Assembly (NCBI RefSeq): GCF_004295665.1
Contig: NZ_CP034759.1
Coordinates: 2,356,001 to 2,420,000 of the forward strand
Direction: 5' to 3'
DNA length: 64,000 nt
Origin: Litorilituus sediminis
GTDB lineage: Bacteria > Pseudomonadota > Gammaproteobacteria > Enterobacterales > Alteromonadaceae
Positions within the stretch are counted from its first letter, which is position 1. Every line of letters starts with the position of its first letter. Below the pieces are notes generated by a model. That model was given only the letters and a program-made list of their open reading frames with translations. It had not been told where the DNA came from and searched no databases. Position numbers and translations under genes: made by a program. Positions 36,188 through 46,196 of the stretch are shown in pieces.

Positions 36188-38362
36188 ATGGAAAAACAGA
36201 ACCGAATGAGTGCCAATAACAATAAACACAACGCAGCAACTCAAACAAGAAAACGACTAAGCTATTTACTTGCTATCAGCCTTATTTTTATTCATTCAAT
36301 CGTTTTCGCTCAAAGCAACGATTTTTCCTTAGGACAAATAAGCCAGCTAAGCAATGCTCAGCAATCACAGTGGCAACAAATCTTCCCTCACCCTAGCCGT
36401 CAAGGTGATTATTTTGCTTTTAATAATCAAGGACAGTTGCATTTAATTACCTCTCAAGAAAGCAATAGTGAACACTTACTGATAGATTTAAACAGCAAGG
36501 CAAATACAGCGCAAGTAAAGCGCTTTACTGCCTTCACACTACACCCCAACTTTAATTTAAAAGACCAAAAAGGCTTTGCTACCTTTTATACCGCTCATGT
36601 GGAGCAGGCCAAAAAAAACCGTAACCAAGCAAGACTAAGCGAGCGCAGTGCCAAAGCAGACTTTGACTATGATGCGGTCTTAACACAATGGCAACTTAGT
36701 CTCGCCAATTTAAAAAAGCTAGATAGCGCAAATAAAAGAGAAGTATTGCGCATAGCCCTGACAAGCCAGAGCAAAGGTATTAATCAGCTAGCATTTAATC
36801 CGTATATTAAGTCTTGGAATGAAAATTTTGGTCTTTTATATCTCGCATTAAGCGCGACAAAAGACTTACAAGCGTACCCTTTATATTCTGGCGCTATTTT
36901 AAGAATTAACCCGAAAAAATACGGTCTGCGTAACTACAGCATTCCAAACACTAATCCGTTTCTACGTCATAACAATATTAATGATGCTATTTACACCTTA
37001 GGCAACCAAGATATTCAGCAATTTGTTTGGCCTAATAAAAATAGTGAACAGTTATTAATTTCACACCGATATCAAGAAAATGATACTTTGCAGCAGCGAC
37101 TCTCTCTTAGCTCAGCAGGGGATGATTGGCGCAACCGAGCGCCGGCAAAAAGCCTCTATAAAAGCATGCGCACACTTAATGAACAAAGTATGCTGGTTTA
37201 TCGAGGCAGAAATACCCCAAGCCTATTAAACAAGTTATTACTCGTACAAAATACTAACAATGGTTGGCAGCTTTTCTCGTTAGCAAGTTTAGATAACCAG
37301 CCATCTAATAAACTGCTACCTCCGCAACTAGAGTGGCAATTTAGTCAACACATACCTAAAGAAAGCTCACTGACTTTACATGCCGATGCTAACGGTGAAT
37401 TGCTGTTTTTTAATGGTAATGACAGTGCTATTTATCAATTACATCAGCATAACAAGCTAAACAATAACACAACTGACCAGCAAGCAAATACTAGCCTTAT
37501 GGTTAGTATTGTATTGGCAGTTCTTGTCTTAATATTTTGGTATTTCGCAGCCAAAGCCATCAAGAAAAAGCATTCTGCTAAAACCTTAGTGAGAAAACAG
37601 TACGCCACAATTAGCTATGATGACAAGAATCATGCCCTGACCTTGTATAGGCGACATGAAAAAACTAATGGTGTTGACATTAAATTATCTAACATACGAG
37701 CTTGCCAAGTATTGCTGGGTGATAACTGCCTAGTTGAAGTAAATAGCGAACTCGCCTTTGGTTTTGATAATGAACTAGAGCACCAATTAAGAGATACGCT
37801 AAAAAAAGAGCATGCCGACAAAATGATTGAAGGCAAAGTACGCCGATTATCTTTGGTTTTAACGGATCATAATAAGCAGAACTACATTACCTGCCTCTAC
37901 TTACGCAAAGGCAATAATCGTATTACCAAGAAAAGTTACTTTGAAGTTGTTGATGATTTAGTTGAATGGTGCTGGCTAATTGCGCAAAACATTACCCCTG
38001 AGCAAACTGGCAAGCGAGATAAAAAACCAAAAATTAGTGCCGAAGAAGTCGCTTTATATCAGCATAGAACTCACGATGAAACACCATTGCATAAGCAAGC
38101 TGCGGCCATAAGGCCAGCAACGCATCCAGAGCCTAGGGTAAAACCAGCAGTGCAAGAAAATACAATACAGGAAAATGCAACAGAAGCAGCAACGGCTGCA
38201 AGCACTGAAGCAGAGCCAAGCAGCAAGCAACACTCAAGTAAAGAAGATACAGAATTGGTCATTGCCCTAGAAAAACTGGTAAAATTGCAGCAACAAGGCT
38301 TTTTAAGTGCTGATGAATTTGCCCAAGCAAAAGCCAAACTATTGAAAAACTTAATTGATTAG
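36188..38362 (+). CDS. Membrane protein with beta-propeller-like domain and SHOCT tail
   Basis: A protein of about 724 residues. A signal-anchor or signal peptide (SYLLAISLIFIHSIVFA) opens it. A large extracytoplasmic region follows that looks like a sugar-dehydrogenase-type beta-propeller (FPHPSRQGDYFAFNNQGQLH, FTLHPNFN, LAFNPYIKSW), but the catalytic residues of PQQ enzymes are not evident. A transmembrane helix near 440-462, a cytoplasmic domain, a proline/alanine/glutamate-rich linker and a C-terminal SHOCT helix pair (LEKLVKLQQQGFLSADEF) complete it. I use ATG 36188; TTG 36158 and ATG 36206 are alternatives. Function unknown. Confidence 0.68.
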   Translation: MEKQNRMSANNNKHNAATQTRKRLSYLLAISLIFIHSIVFAQSNDFSLGQISQLSNAQQSQWQQIFPHPSRQGDYFAFNNQGQLHLITSQESNSEHLLIDLNSKANTAQVKRFTAFTLHPNFNLKDQKGFATFYTAHVEQAKKNRNQARLSERSAKADFDYDAVLTQWQLSLANLKKLDSANKREVLRIALTSQSKGINQLAFNPYIKSWNENFGLLYLALSATKDLQAYPLYSGAILRINPKKYGLRNYSIPNTNPFLRHNNINDAIYTLGNQDIQQFVWPNKNSEQLLISHRYQENDTLQQRLSLSSAGDDWRNRAPAKSLYKSMRTLNEQSMLVYRGRNTPSLLNKLLLVQNTNNGWQLFSLASLDNQPSNKLLPPQLEWQFSQHIPKESSLTLHADANGELLFFNGNDSAIYQLHQHNKLNNNTTDQQANTSLMVSIVLAVLVLIFWYFAAKAIKKKHSAKTLVRKQYATISYDDKNHALTLYRRHEKTNGVDIKLSNIRACQVLLGDNCLVEVNSELAFGFDNELEHQLRDTLKKEHADKMIEGKVRRLSLVLTDHNKQNYITCLYLRKGNNRITKKSYFEVVDDLVEWCWLIAQNITPEQTGKRDKKPKISAEEVALYQHRTHDETPLHKQAAAIRPATHPEPRVKPAVQENTIQENATEAATAASTEAEPSSKQHSSKEDTELVIALEKLVKLQQQGFLSADEFAQAKAKLLKNLID

Positions 38363-38394
38363 TAAAGCTCCAGCATTACTCAAAGCAGCAATTT

Positions 38395-39087
38395 ATGATC
38401 ATTAATCGTTTAGCCAACAAACGAAATATTCTTATTAGCGCCACTATTGTCATCATTACCGTGGCGCTATATTGGTTTTCGCAACAAAGTAATTTCAGCT
38501 TTAGCCAACTCTCAGAACAAATAATCACAGCATTAACCTTAACGAACCCTGAAAGCCATTTATTCGCTAACATCGCTTTACTACTGGTTATTTTAAGTTT
38601 AGCTACGGCTTGCGCGCTACCTAGGCAAATTGCCGCGCTTATTGCAGGTATTAACTTTGGTGCAACCATAGGGGCAATTACCGCACTAAGTGCTGCAACC
38701 ATTGGCTGTATTATCACCTTTTCAGTATCGCGATTTTTATTAAGCGAACGTATAACAGCGCGTTACCCAACACAGCTTGCCAAACTATCAGCATTTTTGT
38801 GCCAACAAACCTTTATTAAAACCGTCATTATTCGGCTTTTACCTGCTGGCAGTAACTTTTTAACCAATATAGTTGCCGGGGTAAGTAAGGTATCAATGAA
38901 ATCTTATGTTAGTGGCTCATTTATCGGCTTTATTCCACAAATGGTGATATTTTCTTTAGCAGGTAGCGGCATTAGATTAGGAGCACAAACAGAAATGCTC
39001 GCCAGCGGCATACTGTTTTTAATCGCGTTAATACTCAGTGCTTATCTTTACCGTCAGCATAAGCAATCATCGGTAGAAACGGCCTAA
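38395..39087 (+). CDS. VTT-domain (TVP38/DedA-like) membrane protein
   Basis: A 230-residue multi-pass membrane protein with a VTT/SNARE-associated domain (about 65-195). Characteristic segments are ATACALPRQIAALIAGINFGA, the central helix region and RLLPAGSNFLTNIVAGVS followed by FIGFIPQMVIFSLAGSG. Family members are lipid scramblases or flippases. It lies 32 bp after the propeller/SHOCT gene and probably shares its transcript. Convergent with the NYN gene. Confidence 0.85.
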   Translation: MIINRLANKRNILISATIVIITVALYWFSQQSNFSFSQLSEQIITALTLTNPESHLFANIALLLVILSLATACALPRQIAALIAGINFGATIGAITALSAATIGCIITFSVSRFLLSERITARYPTQLAKLSAFLCQQTFIKTVIIRLLPAGSNFLTNIVAGVSKVSMKSYVSGSFIGFIPQMVIFSLAGSGIRLGAQTEMLASGILFLIALILSAYLYRQHKQSSVETA

Positions 39088-39094
39088 GCAATAG

Positions 39095-39565
39095 TTACTT
39101 TAATAAGCTGCTATCAATAGCAACAAAGCAATCAGCAGTGTTAATCAATGAATTTGCTGTTAACTTTTCCACACCAAAAACTTGCGTTTTCACTTTATGT
39201 TTCTGCTTTATATGTTGTAATAACAAATCAAAATCACCATCACCTGAGAGCAGCACCACTTTATCTACCTGAGCTGCTGCCTCCATGACATCGATAGTAA
39301 TACCAACATCCCAATCGCCTTTAGCTGAGCCATCACTGCGTTGAATAAAGGGTTTAAGTTTGACGTTAAAACCTATGTGTTTAAGTGCCGTTTGAAATTT
39401 ATGTTGCTGATCATCGCTACGCTGAATGGCATAAGCATTGGCGATAACAATATCACCTTGCGCCGTAAGCATTTGCCAAAACTGACGATAATTAAATTGC
39501 CGTTGATAACAATCTCGCGTGGTGTAGTAAATATTCTGTACATCAACAAATACTGCAATTTTCAT
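39095..39565 (-). CDS. NYN-domain (LabA/DUF88) protein
   Basis: A 156-residue NYN (PIN-like) domain protein. Acidic residues expected for a metal-dependent ribonuclease are visible: VFVDVQN near the N-terminus, GDWDVGITIDV in the middle and LLSGDGDFDLLL later. The family includes RNases with roles in RNA decay or stress; activity here is inferred. Divergent from plsB. Confidence 0.88.
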   Translation of the reverse strand: MKIAVFVDVQNIYYTTRDCYQRQFNYRQFWQMLTAQGDIVIANAYAIQRSDDQQHKFQTALKHIGFNVKLKPFIQRSDGSAKGDWDVGITIDVMEAAAQVDKVVLLSGDGDFDLLLQHIKQKHKVKTQVFGVEKLTANSLINTADCFVAIDSSLLK

Positions 39566-39652
39566 CTATAAAAGTCCTAATTTCATTACATTTAGCCAAC
39601 TTTAGCACGCAACTAGTGTGCTATTTCTTTGCCGACAAACCAAGACAATTTT

Positions 39653-39669
39653 TTTTAACGATGTTAAAA
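39653..39669. promoter_or_regulatory. 17-bp palindrome upstream of plsB
   Basis: TTTTAAC-GAT-GTTAAAA is a perfect 7-3-7 palindrome ending 41 bp before the plsB ATG. It could be an operator for a lipid-responsive or envelope-responsive repressor. No named regulator site is recognised. Confidence 0.4.
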
Positions 39670-39709
39670 TTGCGCTTTTATTTTGTCCTAACTTTTTGAG
39701 CGAAACATT

Positions 39710-42142
39710 ATGTCGGCTTTGCGTTCTCTTTTTTACCTTTTATTAAAACTACCTGTGCGCCTATTAGTGCGTACCAGAATAGTTGCCGATACTAACACTC
39801 CTGCCAATAACCAAACGCAGCCAATTTTTTATGTTGTTCGCCAGCAATCAGCCAGTGACTTACTCGCATTACAATCTGCTTGTAAACAGCAAAATTTACC
39901 TGATCCGTTAGAGCAAGTAGAAATTAACGGTAAAACATTCCAACGCACCCTATGTTTAGCCAAGCCCAGCCGACTTTTCTCATGGGGCAAGGTCGGCAAA
40001 ACCCAAGCATTAAGACAAGGCTTAGAATTACTTAATCAACATGCGCTTGATAAAAACTTAGATGCACAACTGATCCCAGCCAATATGATTTGGGGCAGAA
40101 ACCCAAGTAAAGATAAACAGGCGACATTAAGCTCATTAATTGCTGATCAACCCTCGCCAAGCTGGTTGCGTAAATTCTTTATTGTGTTATTTTCCGGACG
40201 CGATACCTTAGTTCGCTTTAGTGAGGCACTTTCTATTCGCGTAATGACCGACAACCACGGTAGCGATAAAGCCACGGCACATAAATTACTGCGCGTTGCT
40301 CGCTTTCACTTTCACCGTCAAACCATGGCAGCTCGTGGCCCTAAATTAATTCATCGCCAGCAAATGTTTACTGCATTAATGGCGAACCCATCAGTAAAAC
40401 GCATTATTGCTGATGAAGTCAAAAGTAAGAAAATTAGCGAAGAAAAAGTGAAGAAGCAAGCGCTAGCCATAATGGACGAAATTGCTGGCGACTTTAACTT
40501 TTCTTGGATTCTGTTAGGCGAGAGAATTTTAAAATGGCTTTGGGGTCGCTTATTTAGCGATATTAAAGTAGACAATGCTAAAGTGCTGCGTGAACTTGCA
40601 CAAGATGGTCATGAAATCATTTATGTGCCTTGTCATCGCAGCCATATGGACTATCTGTTGTTATCGTATGTGATCATGCAAGAAGGTGTGATGATGCCGC
40701 GTATTGCCGCAGGTATTAACCTAAACTTCTGGCCTGCTGGCGGTATTTTTAGAAAAGGCGGCGCCTTCTTTATTCGTCGCAGCTTTGGCGGTAACCGCTT
40801 ATATTCGACAATTTTCCGCGAATACTTAGGCTTATTATTTGAAAAAGGCTACTCAGTAAAATATTACACCGAAGGTGGCAGAAGCCGAACTGGTCGTGTA
40901 CTTGAGCCGAAAACTGGCATGCTAGCTATGACTATTCAAAGTTTATTGCGTGGTATTGACCGCCCATTAACCTTAGTACCGGTTTATTTAGGTTACGAAC
41001 ACGTGATGGAAGTGGGTACTTATCATAAAGAATTGAGCGGCAGCCAAAAGAAAAACGAATCTATGTTTGGCGTATTAAAGGCGATTAAGAACTTACGTAA
41101 CTACGGAAACGGTTATGTTAACTTTGGCGAGCCAATGAACGTTAATGAGTTTTTAAATAACCATGTACCCGATTGGAAAGACGCAATCGATCCTATCGAG
41201 CCGCAAAAACCAAATTGGTTAACACCAACGGTGAATGTGCTTGCCGAAAACGTAATGACTAATATTAACAAAAGTGCTGCACTTAACGGTGTCGCTTTAG
41301 TTGCGCTTATTCTACATGCGAGTGAAAACAAAGCCTTAGCTAAAGCGGAACTTGAAGCACAATTAGACTTCTTCTTAACCTTACAACGCCAAGCACCTTA
41401 TAGTGATTCCTTAACTATACCAGAGGAAACTGGCGCACAAATTCTTGAGCATGTCATTTCGTTAAATAAAGTCACCATTAGTGAAGACACCTTTGGCAGC
41501 ATTGTTTCGCTAAGTGCGACAGCCAGCTTAGAAATGCGCTATTACCGTAACAACATTCTTCATACCTATGTCGTGCCTGCTTTAACCTGCCGTTTACTAG
41601 AAAAACATAACAAAATTAGTGAAGAGCAATTAATTGACAATGTAAAAAGCATAGTTGCCTTACTTAAAGATGATTTATTCTTGTGGCAAGACAGTGAACA
41701 AGTAGCAACGCAGACTCAGCAGGTGCTAGCAAGCCTGCAAGCATCAGACATTGCCAAACAGAGTAAAGCAGGTTTTTGGTCACTGACTGAAGATACCAAC
41801 TTACTTACCCATGTACATGTTATGGCTGAGTGCATTGATGAAAGCTTACAGCGTTTAGCCATTATTACTTCATTAAGCACCCGTTTAGCACCAATAAGCA
41901 AGCGTGATTTAGAAGAGAAAGTTGTTGCCATTGCCAAGCGCCTGTCGGTGTTGAATAACATCAATGCGCCTGAGTTTGTCGATAAAAAAGCGCAAGCCAC
42001 CTTAATTGCCAGCATGCGTGAACTTGGCTACCTAGTTATCAACGATGACGGCTTATTAGTGGCAAGCGAGACCATGCCAGCAATAAAAGCAACCGTAATT
42101 AACCTAGTCGATATTGAAGTACTGCAAAGTATTGCGCGTTAA
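39710..42142 (+). CDS. plsB: Glycerol-3-phosphate acyltransferase
   Basis: An 810-residue inner-membrane enzyme that adds the first acyl chain to glycerol-3-phosphate in phospholipid synthesis. All four acyltransferase blocks are visible: CHRSHMDY (the H-x4-D motif), GAFFIRRSFGG, YTEGGRSRTGR and VPVYLGYE. Full family length, no truncation. It is monocistronic with a strong intrinsic terminator right after the stop, and a palindrome lies in front of it. Confidence 0.97.
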   Translation: MSALRSLFYLLLKLPVRLLVRTRIVADTNTPANNQTQPIFYVVRQQSASDLLALQSACKQQNLPDPLEQVEINGKTFQRTLCLAKPSRLFSWGKVGKTQALRQGLELLNQHALDKNLDAQLIPANMIWGRNPSKDKQATLSSLIADQPSPSWLRKFFIVLFSGRDTLVRFSEALSIRVMTDNHGSDKATAHKLLRVARFHFHRQTMAARGPKLIHRQQMFTALMANPSVKRIIADEVKSKKISEEKVKKQALAIMDEIAGDFNFSWILLGERILKWLWGRLFSDIKVDNAKVLRELAQDGHEIIYVPCHRSHMDYLLLSYVIMQEGVMMPRIAAGINLNFWPAGGIFRKGGAFFIRRSFGGNRLYSTIFREYLGLLFEKGYSVKYYTEGGRSRTGRVLEPKTGMLAMTIQSLLRGIDRPLTLVPVYLGYEHVMEVGTYHKELSGSQKKNESMFGVLKAIKNLRNYGNGYVNFGEPMNVNEFLNNHVPDWKDAIDPIEPQKPNWLTPTVNVLAENVMTNINKSAALNGVALVALILHASENKALAKAELEAQLDFFLTLQRQAPYSDSLTIPEETGAQILEHVISLNKVTISEDTFGSIVSLSATASLEMRYYRNNILHTYVVPALTCRLLEKHNKISEEQLIDNVKSIVALLKDDLFLWQDSEQVATQTQQVLASLQASDIAKQSKAGFWSLTEDTNLLTHVHVMAECIDESLQRLAIITSLSTRLAPISKRDLEEKVVAIAKRLSVLNNINAPEFVDKKAQATLIASMRELGYLVINDDGLLVASETMPAIKATVINLVDIEVLQSIAR

Positions 42143-42194
42143 TATCGCGAAGTAACCTAAGCTTTGCTTAAGGGATAGATTAAATATCATAATT

Positions 42195-42233
42195 AAAAAC
42201 CCCGATTGTTTTAGGGAACCAATCGGGGTTTTT
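42195..42233 (+). terminator. Rho-independent terminator of plsB
   Basis: A 14-bp stem (AAAAACCCCGATTG / CAATCGGGGTTTTT) with an 11-nt loop and five T at the end follows the plsB stop by 52 bp. This is a classic intrinsic terminator, likely to work in both directions because of the A-run on the other side. Confidence 0.93.
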
Positions 42234-42281
42234 GCTATCTATACAGACAATAATAATTCTCTGTAAACACACGCGCGATAC

Positions 42282-43298
42282 GTGCAAGGGATTGCAACCA
42301 TTACTTCTTCAGATCTCAGCGACATTAGCTTATTTGCCCCTAAACGCACTAGTGAGCATACTGAAAGCATGCCCTTTGCCCTAGGTATTAATGCATTTTC
42401 TAGCTCAGACACCGAAAAACAGACAGCTAGTAATAAGCAAACCATTTCGCTAACCTCGCAAGAAGTTACGCCAAGTGACATCCCTAAAACCTTTATAGAA
42501 AAAGATATTCAATTGCTAGGTGAACCAGTTAACACTGGCGATAAACAAGCTAAAACATTTTTAATCTCTATATTCATTCACTTAGCATTGTTGGCTGCCC
42601 TGATATTACTTGCAAAAACATCACAGTTAACAATGCCCGCTAAAGTAGCTGAAGTTAAAGCCATCAAAAGTTATTTGTATAAAAAGCCTGTTAAGAAAGT
42701 ACAGCCTGTGCAAGCACCTACTGAAAAAGCTACAGAATCACAGCCTACAGCCCAGACAAAAGCAGCAAAACCGCTAGAAACAAAACCACCAGAGCCAAAA
42801 CCTGTAGAGCCACAGCCAAAAGCTAAGCAAACTGAACAAGCAGCTAAAGTGACACCGCAATCACCCGCCCAAAGCACGCCGCAAACAGCTCAAGAGCTTA
42901 AAGCAGCACAGCCGAAAACCAAATCATTTTCCGCCTACGGACAACTCAATAAGTTACGTAATTCGATAAACCAGCAAATGCTGGAAAAGGATTTTCAAGA
43001 ATACCAAGCAGTTAGATCACATTCTAAAATGCATGCCCAGCCGTTTCCGGTGCCACATTCAGAAGTTCAGTTAACACCTGAGCAAATTAAAGAAAAGAAC
43101 ACCAGTAACTATGGCGGCGGTACTATTACCAAGTTAGACAATGGCCTATGTATTATTGAGCGGGAGCAATTTATTGGCAGCCCAGTCGAAGCGTCGACTT
43201 CAGCCTTTAATTGTGGCGAGAGTAAATTTGACGCTAGTTTTCGCGAACATATGAAAAAGGTTCAAGAAAAACTAACGCCTGTGAAGCCTAAACAATAA
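42282..43298 (+). CDS. TonB-like single-span membrane protein
   Basis: A 338-residue protein with a cytoplasmic N-terminal region of about 88 residues, one transmembrane helix (about 91-111; FLISIFIHLALLAALILLA), then a periplasmic linker rich in Pro, Lys, Gln and Ala (about 130-215) and a small C-terminal domain with two cysteines (about 287 and 310). The layout recalls TonB or TolA but has no recognisable TonB C-terminal domain and no ExbB/ExbD neighbours. Start is GTG 42282 with no clear ribosome site, so it is uncertain. Function unknown. Confidence 0.68.
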   Translation: MQGIATITSSDLSDISLFAPKRTSEHTESMPFALGINAFSSSDTEKQTASNKQTISLTSQEVTPSDIPKTFIEKDIQLLGEPVNTGDKQAKTFLISIFIHLALLAALILLAKTSQLTMPAKVAEVKAIKSYLYKKPVKKVQPVQAPTEKATESQPTAQTKAAKPLETKPPEPKPVEPQPKAKQTEQAAKVTPQSPAQSTPQTAQELKAAQPKTKSFSAYGQLNKLRNSINQQMLEKDFQEYQAVRSHSKMHAQPFPVPHSEVQLTPEQIKEKNTSNYGGGTITKLDNGLCIIEREQFIGSPVEASTSAFNCGESKFDASFREHMKKVQEKLTPVKPKQ

Positions 43299-43337
43299 GT
43301 TCATTGCTTCAGCTCAATAAGGCTTAACTTGTCTTGA

Positions 43338-43379
43338 ACTATCAGATTCCATTATTGAAACTTAATCAAATCTGACAGT
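43338..43379. repeat. Intergenic region with weak hairpin
   Basis: The 318-bp gap between the TonB-like and ankyrin genes holds no convincing ORF (only a 21-codon frame). An 11-bp inverted repeat with one mismatch (ACTATCAGATT / AATCTGACAGT) and a 20-nt loop lies 40 bp after the TonB-like stop. It might end that transcript; there is no T-run. Confidence 0.3.
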
Positions 43380-43616
43380 CGCCTCTGTGCCAACAACGGT
43401 GGAAGATATAAACACGATAAAGATAATCTGATGGTCTGCTATGCCACCAGAGCTGTCATTTACTCAACTGACTTGGAATGAATTATTTGTTAAGTTTTTC
43501 GTATAAATTAGTCTAATAATTATTATTCTTTAAAAAGTCAATTAAAGCTATTGTTAATTATGTGTCTTTTATATACTCACCTTCATTACATATTGATATT
43601 ACGGATAATATTTATC

Positions 43617-45986
43617 ATGAACAAGGCTTTACTATCACTACTATTACTCGCCTTTACATTCACTATTAACGCGAAAACTTTTAAGGAAGATATGGACTTA
43701 AGTAAGCTTTGGTTTAAACCATATTTAGTTAAAAATAATGACGTGGCATGCGATAGCTTATTAGAGGATGTACAAACTAAGTTTTTATCTAATGTTAGCT
43801 TCTATAAAGCTTATAAATTTAGTGGTAGAAATAATATAGATACAAATAAATTGTTAGATTGGCGTTATTTAGGAGATAGCCAACTTAAAGAATTACAAGC
43901 TTACAATAAAACTTTTTATCTTACATATAAACAAAACGCAGGTTGTGGTGGAGCTTGTGAAACTAATCAATCACTTGCATCAACAGAAGCCTTTCCAGAA
44001 AAACAAAATTATTCATACCTGAGAGAGTTAGCAGAAAATACTCATCCAGCCGCAAGCTATAATTATTCAATTTTTGAGAATAATGACAAAACTCCTTACT
44101 TATTTATTGTTGGTAGCTATTTTGAGTATAAAGGAAAAATTTTATTATATAAGCTTAACGCTGATGCTAAATGGGAAAGTGCTTGCGAAATATCTGTAGT
44201 ACCCAAAGGTAGCGAAAGCAATAGTAGTAAAGAATATAATAAAGCCAAACTGTCTATCTCTGCCCTTAATCAATCGATCCAAGGCTTAACTCGTGGCGCT
44301 GGTCGATGTGGAAGTATGAATACTGAATATCGGTGGAGAAATCGCACAACATCGGCTCTTAATCAAACAATGTTTAGACCTTGGGCTATGAATAATTCAG
44401 CTGAAGGTAGTGTAAATAGTTATGGTGATTATAAAAGGATTATAGACAGTTTAAAAAGGTGGTCACTCACAGGTTTATCAGAACACGCAGCTTTAAAAGC
44501 TTATTCTACACAGTTAACTCTGACAGTTATTGACCTTTCAAAGTTCTATCAAAAAAGCTTTGGCTGGTCTGAAAGTAAAGCTAAATGGATGGCTGAGTTT
44601 GCTTTAACATCGGCAGTGAGTAAAGGTTTTGGTTTTTATATGTACGAACCAAGTTTCTCGAAAGGAGAATATGAATTAAGAAATAATATTTTAGATGATG
44701 ATAGTAAATCAATAAACTCTCTGAAGTTTGATGCATCTAAAATTGATTCTCAACTAACAAGTTGGGCTAGTCCTGAAGGCAAAGAGAGCATTTTAAATAT
44801 TGCTATCAGAGACCCTGAAAAACTAAAACTATTGTTGGATAAATCAATTGATCCCAATAGTGTTAATCAATTTGGTAAAACACCATTAATGTATGCAGCA
44901 CAATACAATCAACTTGAATCAGCTAAATTATTAATTGAACATGGTGCGAATACAATAGCTGCCACTACGAAGCCAGCAGATACATGCTATTACACACTTA
45001 AAACAACAAAAATGACAGCCCTGCATTATGCCGTTCGTTATGCTTCTTCTGAGTTTATTCGATTGTTGCTTGATAATGGCGCTGAACCATTTATGACTGC
45101 TGAAAATGGTCATAACCACCCTACAACGTTAGAAACAGCATTAGATTGGTTCTATCGTTATACCTTAGAAACTTCATCTGAAATAAATCCTAATATTGAC
45201 ACAGATGAATTACAAAAAGTTGAACAGTGGTTGAAAGTACCAAGTGATAAGCAATTACTCATGGAAGCTAAAAAAAGTATTATTGACGCTGAGAAGTTAT
45301 ATCAACAAGGTAGAATTAAAAAATCATATGAGTTATTGCTAAAGGCACTCGCGATTGAACCTGATAACGAAAGGACTTTAAGTAATATGGCCTTAGTATC
45401 TCTTAAATTAAATCGCTTAGGTGAATCATTAGCAGCGAGTGAAAAGTTAATTGAAAAGTCAATCAATAAAAAAAATCAAGCTAATGGTTGGTTTAACCAA
45501 GGCTTAGCTTGTGAGCAGTACACTTTGTCTGGAAAACGAGGCTACCTCAACTATAACGGTCAATATTATTGTAATAAACCTTTTATTTATTCTTACCTTC
45601 AGGCTTGGTTAACATACAAGACAGAGGCTAGGAAAAATAAACTAGTAAGTGTCTTTAAAGATAAAAAAACAAATGTTTGTAAAGTGATTACACCTGAAGG
45701 TAACGCCTATCAGTTTCACTTTCTGACGATAAATCGTGAAGATATAATTTACTTCTTTCATTCAAATAATATAGCGCTTACAGCCGCTAATATATTTAAC
45801 GAAGTAAACTTTTTCGATGTTAATAAAGGGCAGAACAGATTTCCGATAAACTATACACCTAAATACACTGCAAGTTATGATCTAGGAGAATATGTAGTTG
45901 ACGAAATGATGTCACCTTATGGAAATGGCTATCCTATATATTTAGGTAAACTATCTTGTCGATTAAAAGAAGATAACCAGAACTAA
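43617..45986 (+). CDS. Exported ankyrin- and TPR-repeat protein
   Basis: A 789-residue protein with a signal peptide (MNKALLSLLLLAFTFTINA). I start at ATG 43617 for this reason; an upstream frame opens at 43551. The long N-terminal part is unrecognised and has several cysteines (for example GCGGAC). Ankyrin repeats lie at about 385-500 (GKTPLMYAAQYNQLESAKLL, MTALHYAVRYASSEFIRLLL), and TPR-like helices at about 540-630. The C-terminal part carries paired cysteines. It is AT-rich relative to neighbours, suggesting transfer. Probably periplasmic and protein-binding; function unknown. Confidence 0.72.
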   Translation: MNKALLSLLLLAFTFTINAKTFKEDMDLSKLWFKPYLVKNNDVACDSLLEDVQTKFLSNVSFYKAYKFSGRNNIDTNKLLDWRYLGDSQLKELQAYNKTFYLTYKQNAGCGGACETNQSLASTEAFPEKQNYSYLRELAENTHPAASYNYSIFENNDKTPYLFIVGSYFEYKGKILLYKLNADAKWESACEISVVPKGSESNSSKEYNKAKLSISALNQSIQGLTRGAGRCGSMNTEYRWRNRTTSALNQTMFRPWAMNNSAEGSVNSYGDYKRIIDSLKRWSLTGLSEHAALKAYSTQLTLTVIDLSKFYQKSFGWSESKAKWMAEFALTSAVSKGFGFYMYEPSFSKGEYELRNNILDDDSKSINSLKFDASKIDSQLTSWASPEGKESILNIAIRDPEKLKLLLDKSIDPNSVNQFGKTPLMYAAQYNQLESAKLLIEHGANTIAATTKPADTCYYTLKTTKMTALHYAVRYASSEFIRLLLDNGAEPFMTAENGHNHPTTLETALDWFYRYTLETSSEINPNIDTDELQKVEQWLKVPSDKQLLMEAKKSIIDAEKLYQQGRIKKSYELLLKALAIEPDNERTLSNMALVSLKLNRLGESLAASEKLIEKSINKKNQANGWFNQGLACEQYTLSGKRGYLNYNGQYYCNKPFIYSYLQAWLTYKTEARKNKLVSVFKDKKTNVCKVITPEGNAYQFHFLTINREDIIYFFHSNNIALTAANIFNEVNFFDVNKGQNRFPINYTPKYTASYDLGEYVVDEMMSPYGNGYPIYLGKLSCRLKEDNQN

Positions 45987-46196
45987 ATCCAAATTAAATT
46001 TCAACTACTTATACAACTTCTAAAGATTTATTATACGAGAAAATAAAATTTTTCTTAAATTTACAACTCTTCATTGTTGCTTAACAAGGGTATTTTCTAG
46101 TAAGTAATGACTATTTTAGACTCATAGTTAACGAAAAAACGATTATTCAAAGCTGAAAGTCAAAATATGATCCCCTACACCTAAGCTGAAATGAAA

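Noticed and set aside
39603..39623. Inverted repeat TAGCAC / GTGCTA between the NYN gene and plsB
   Set aside because: Only 6-bp arms; expected by chance at this length. The nearby 17-bp palindrome is the stronger signal.
43450..43514. 21-codon frame in the gap before the ankyrin gene
   Set aside because: Too short, no convincing ribosome site; could be a remnant but nothing supports it.
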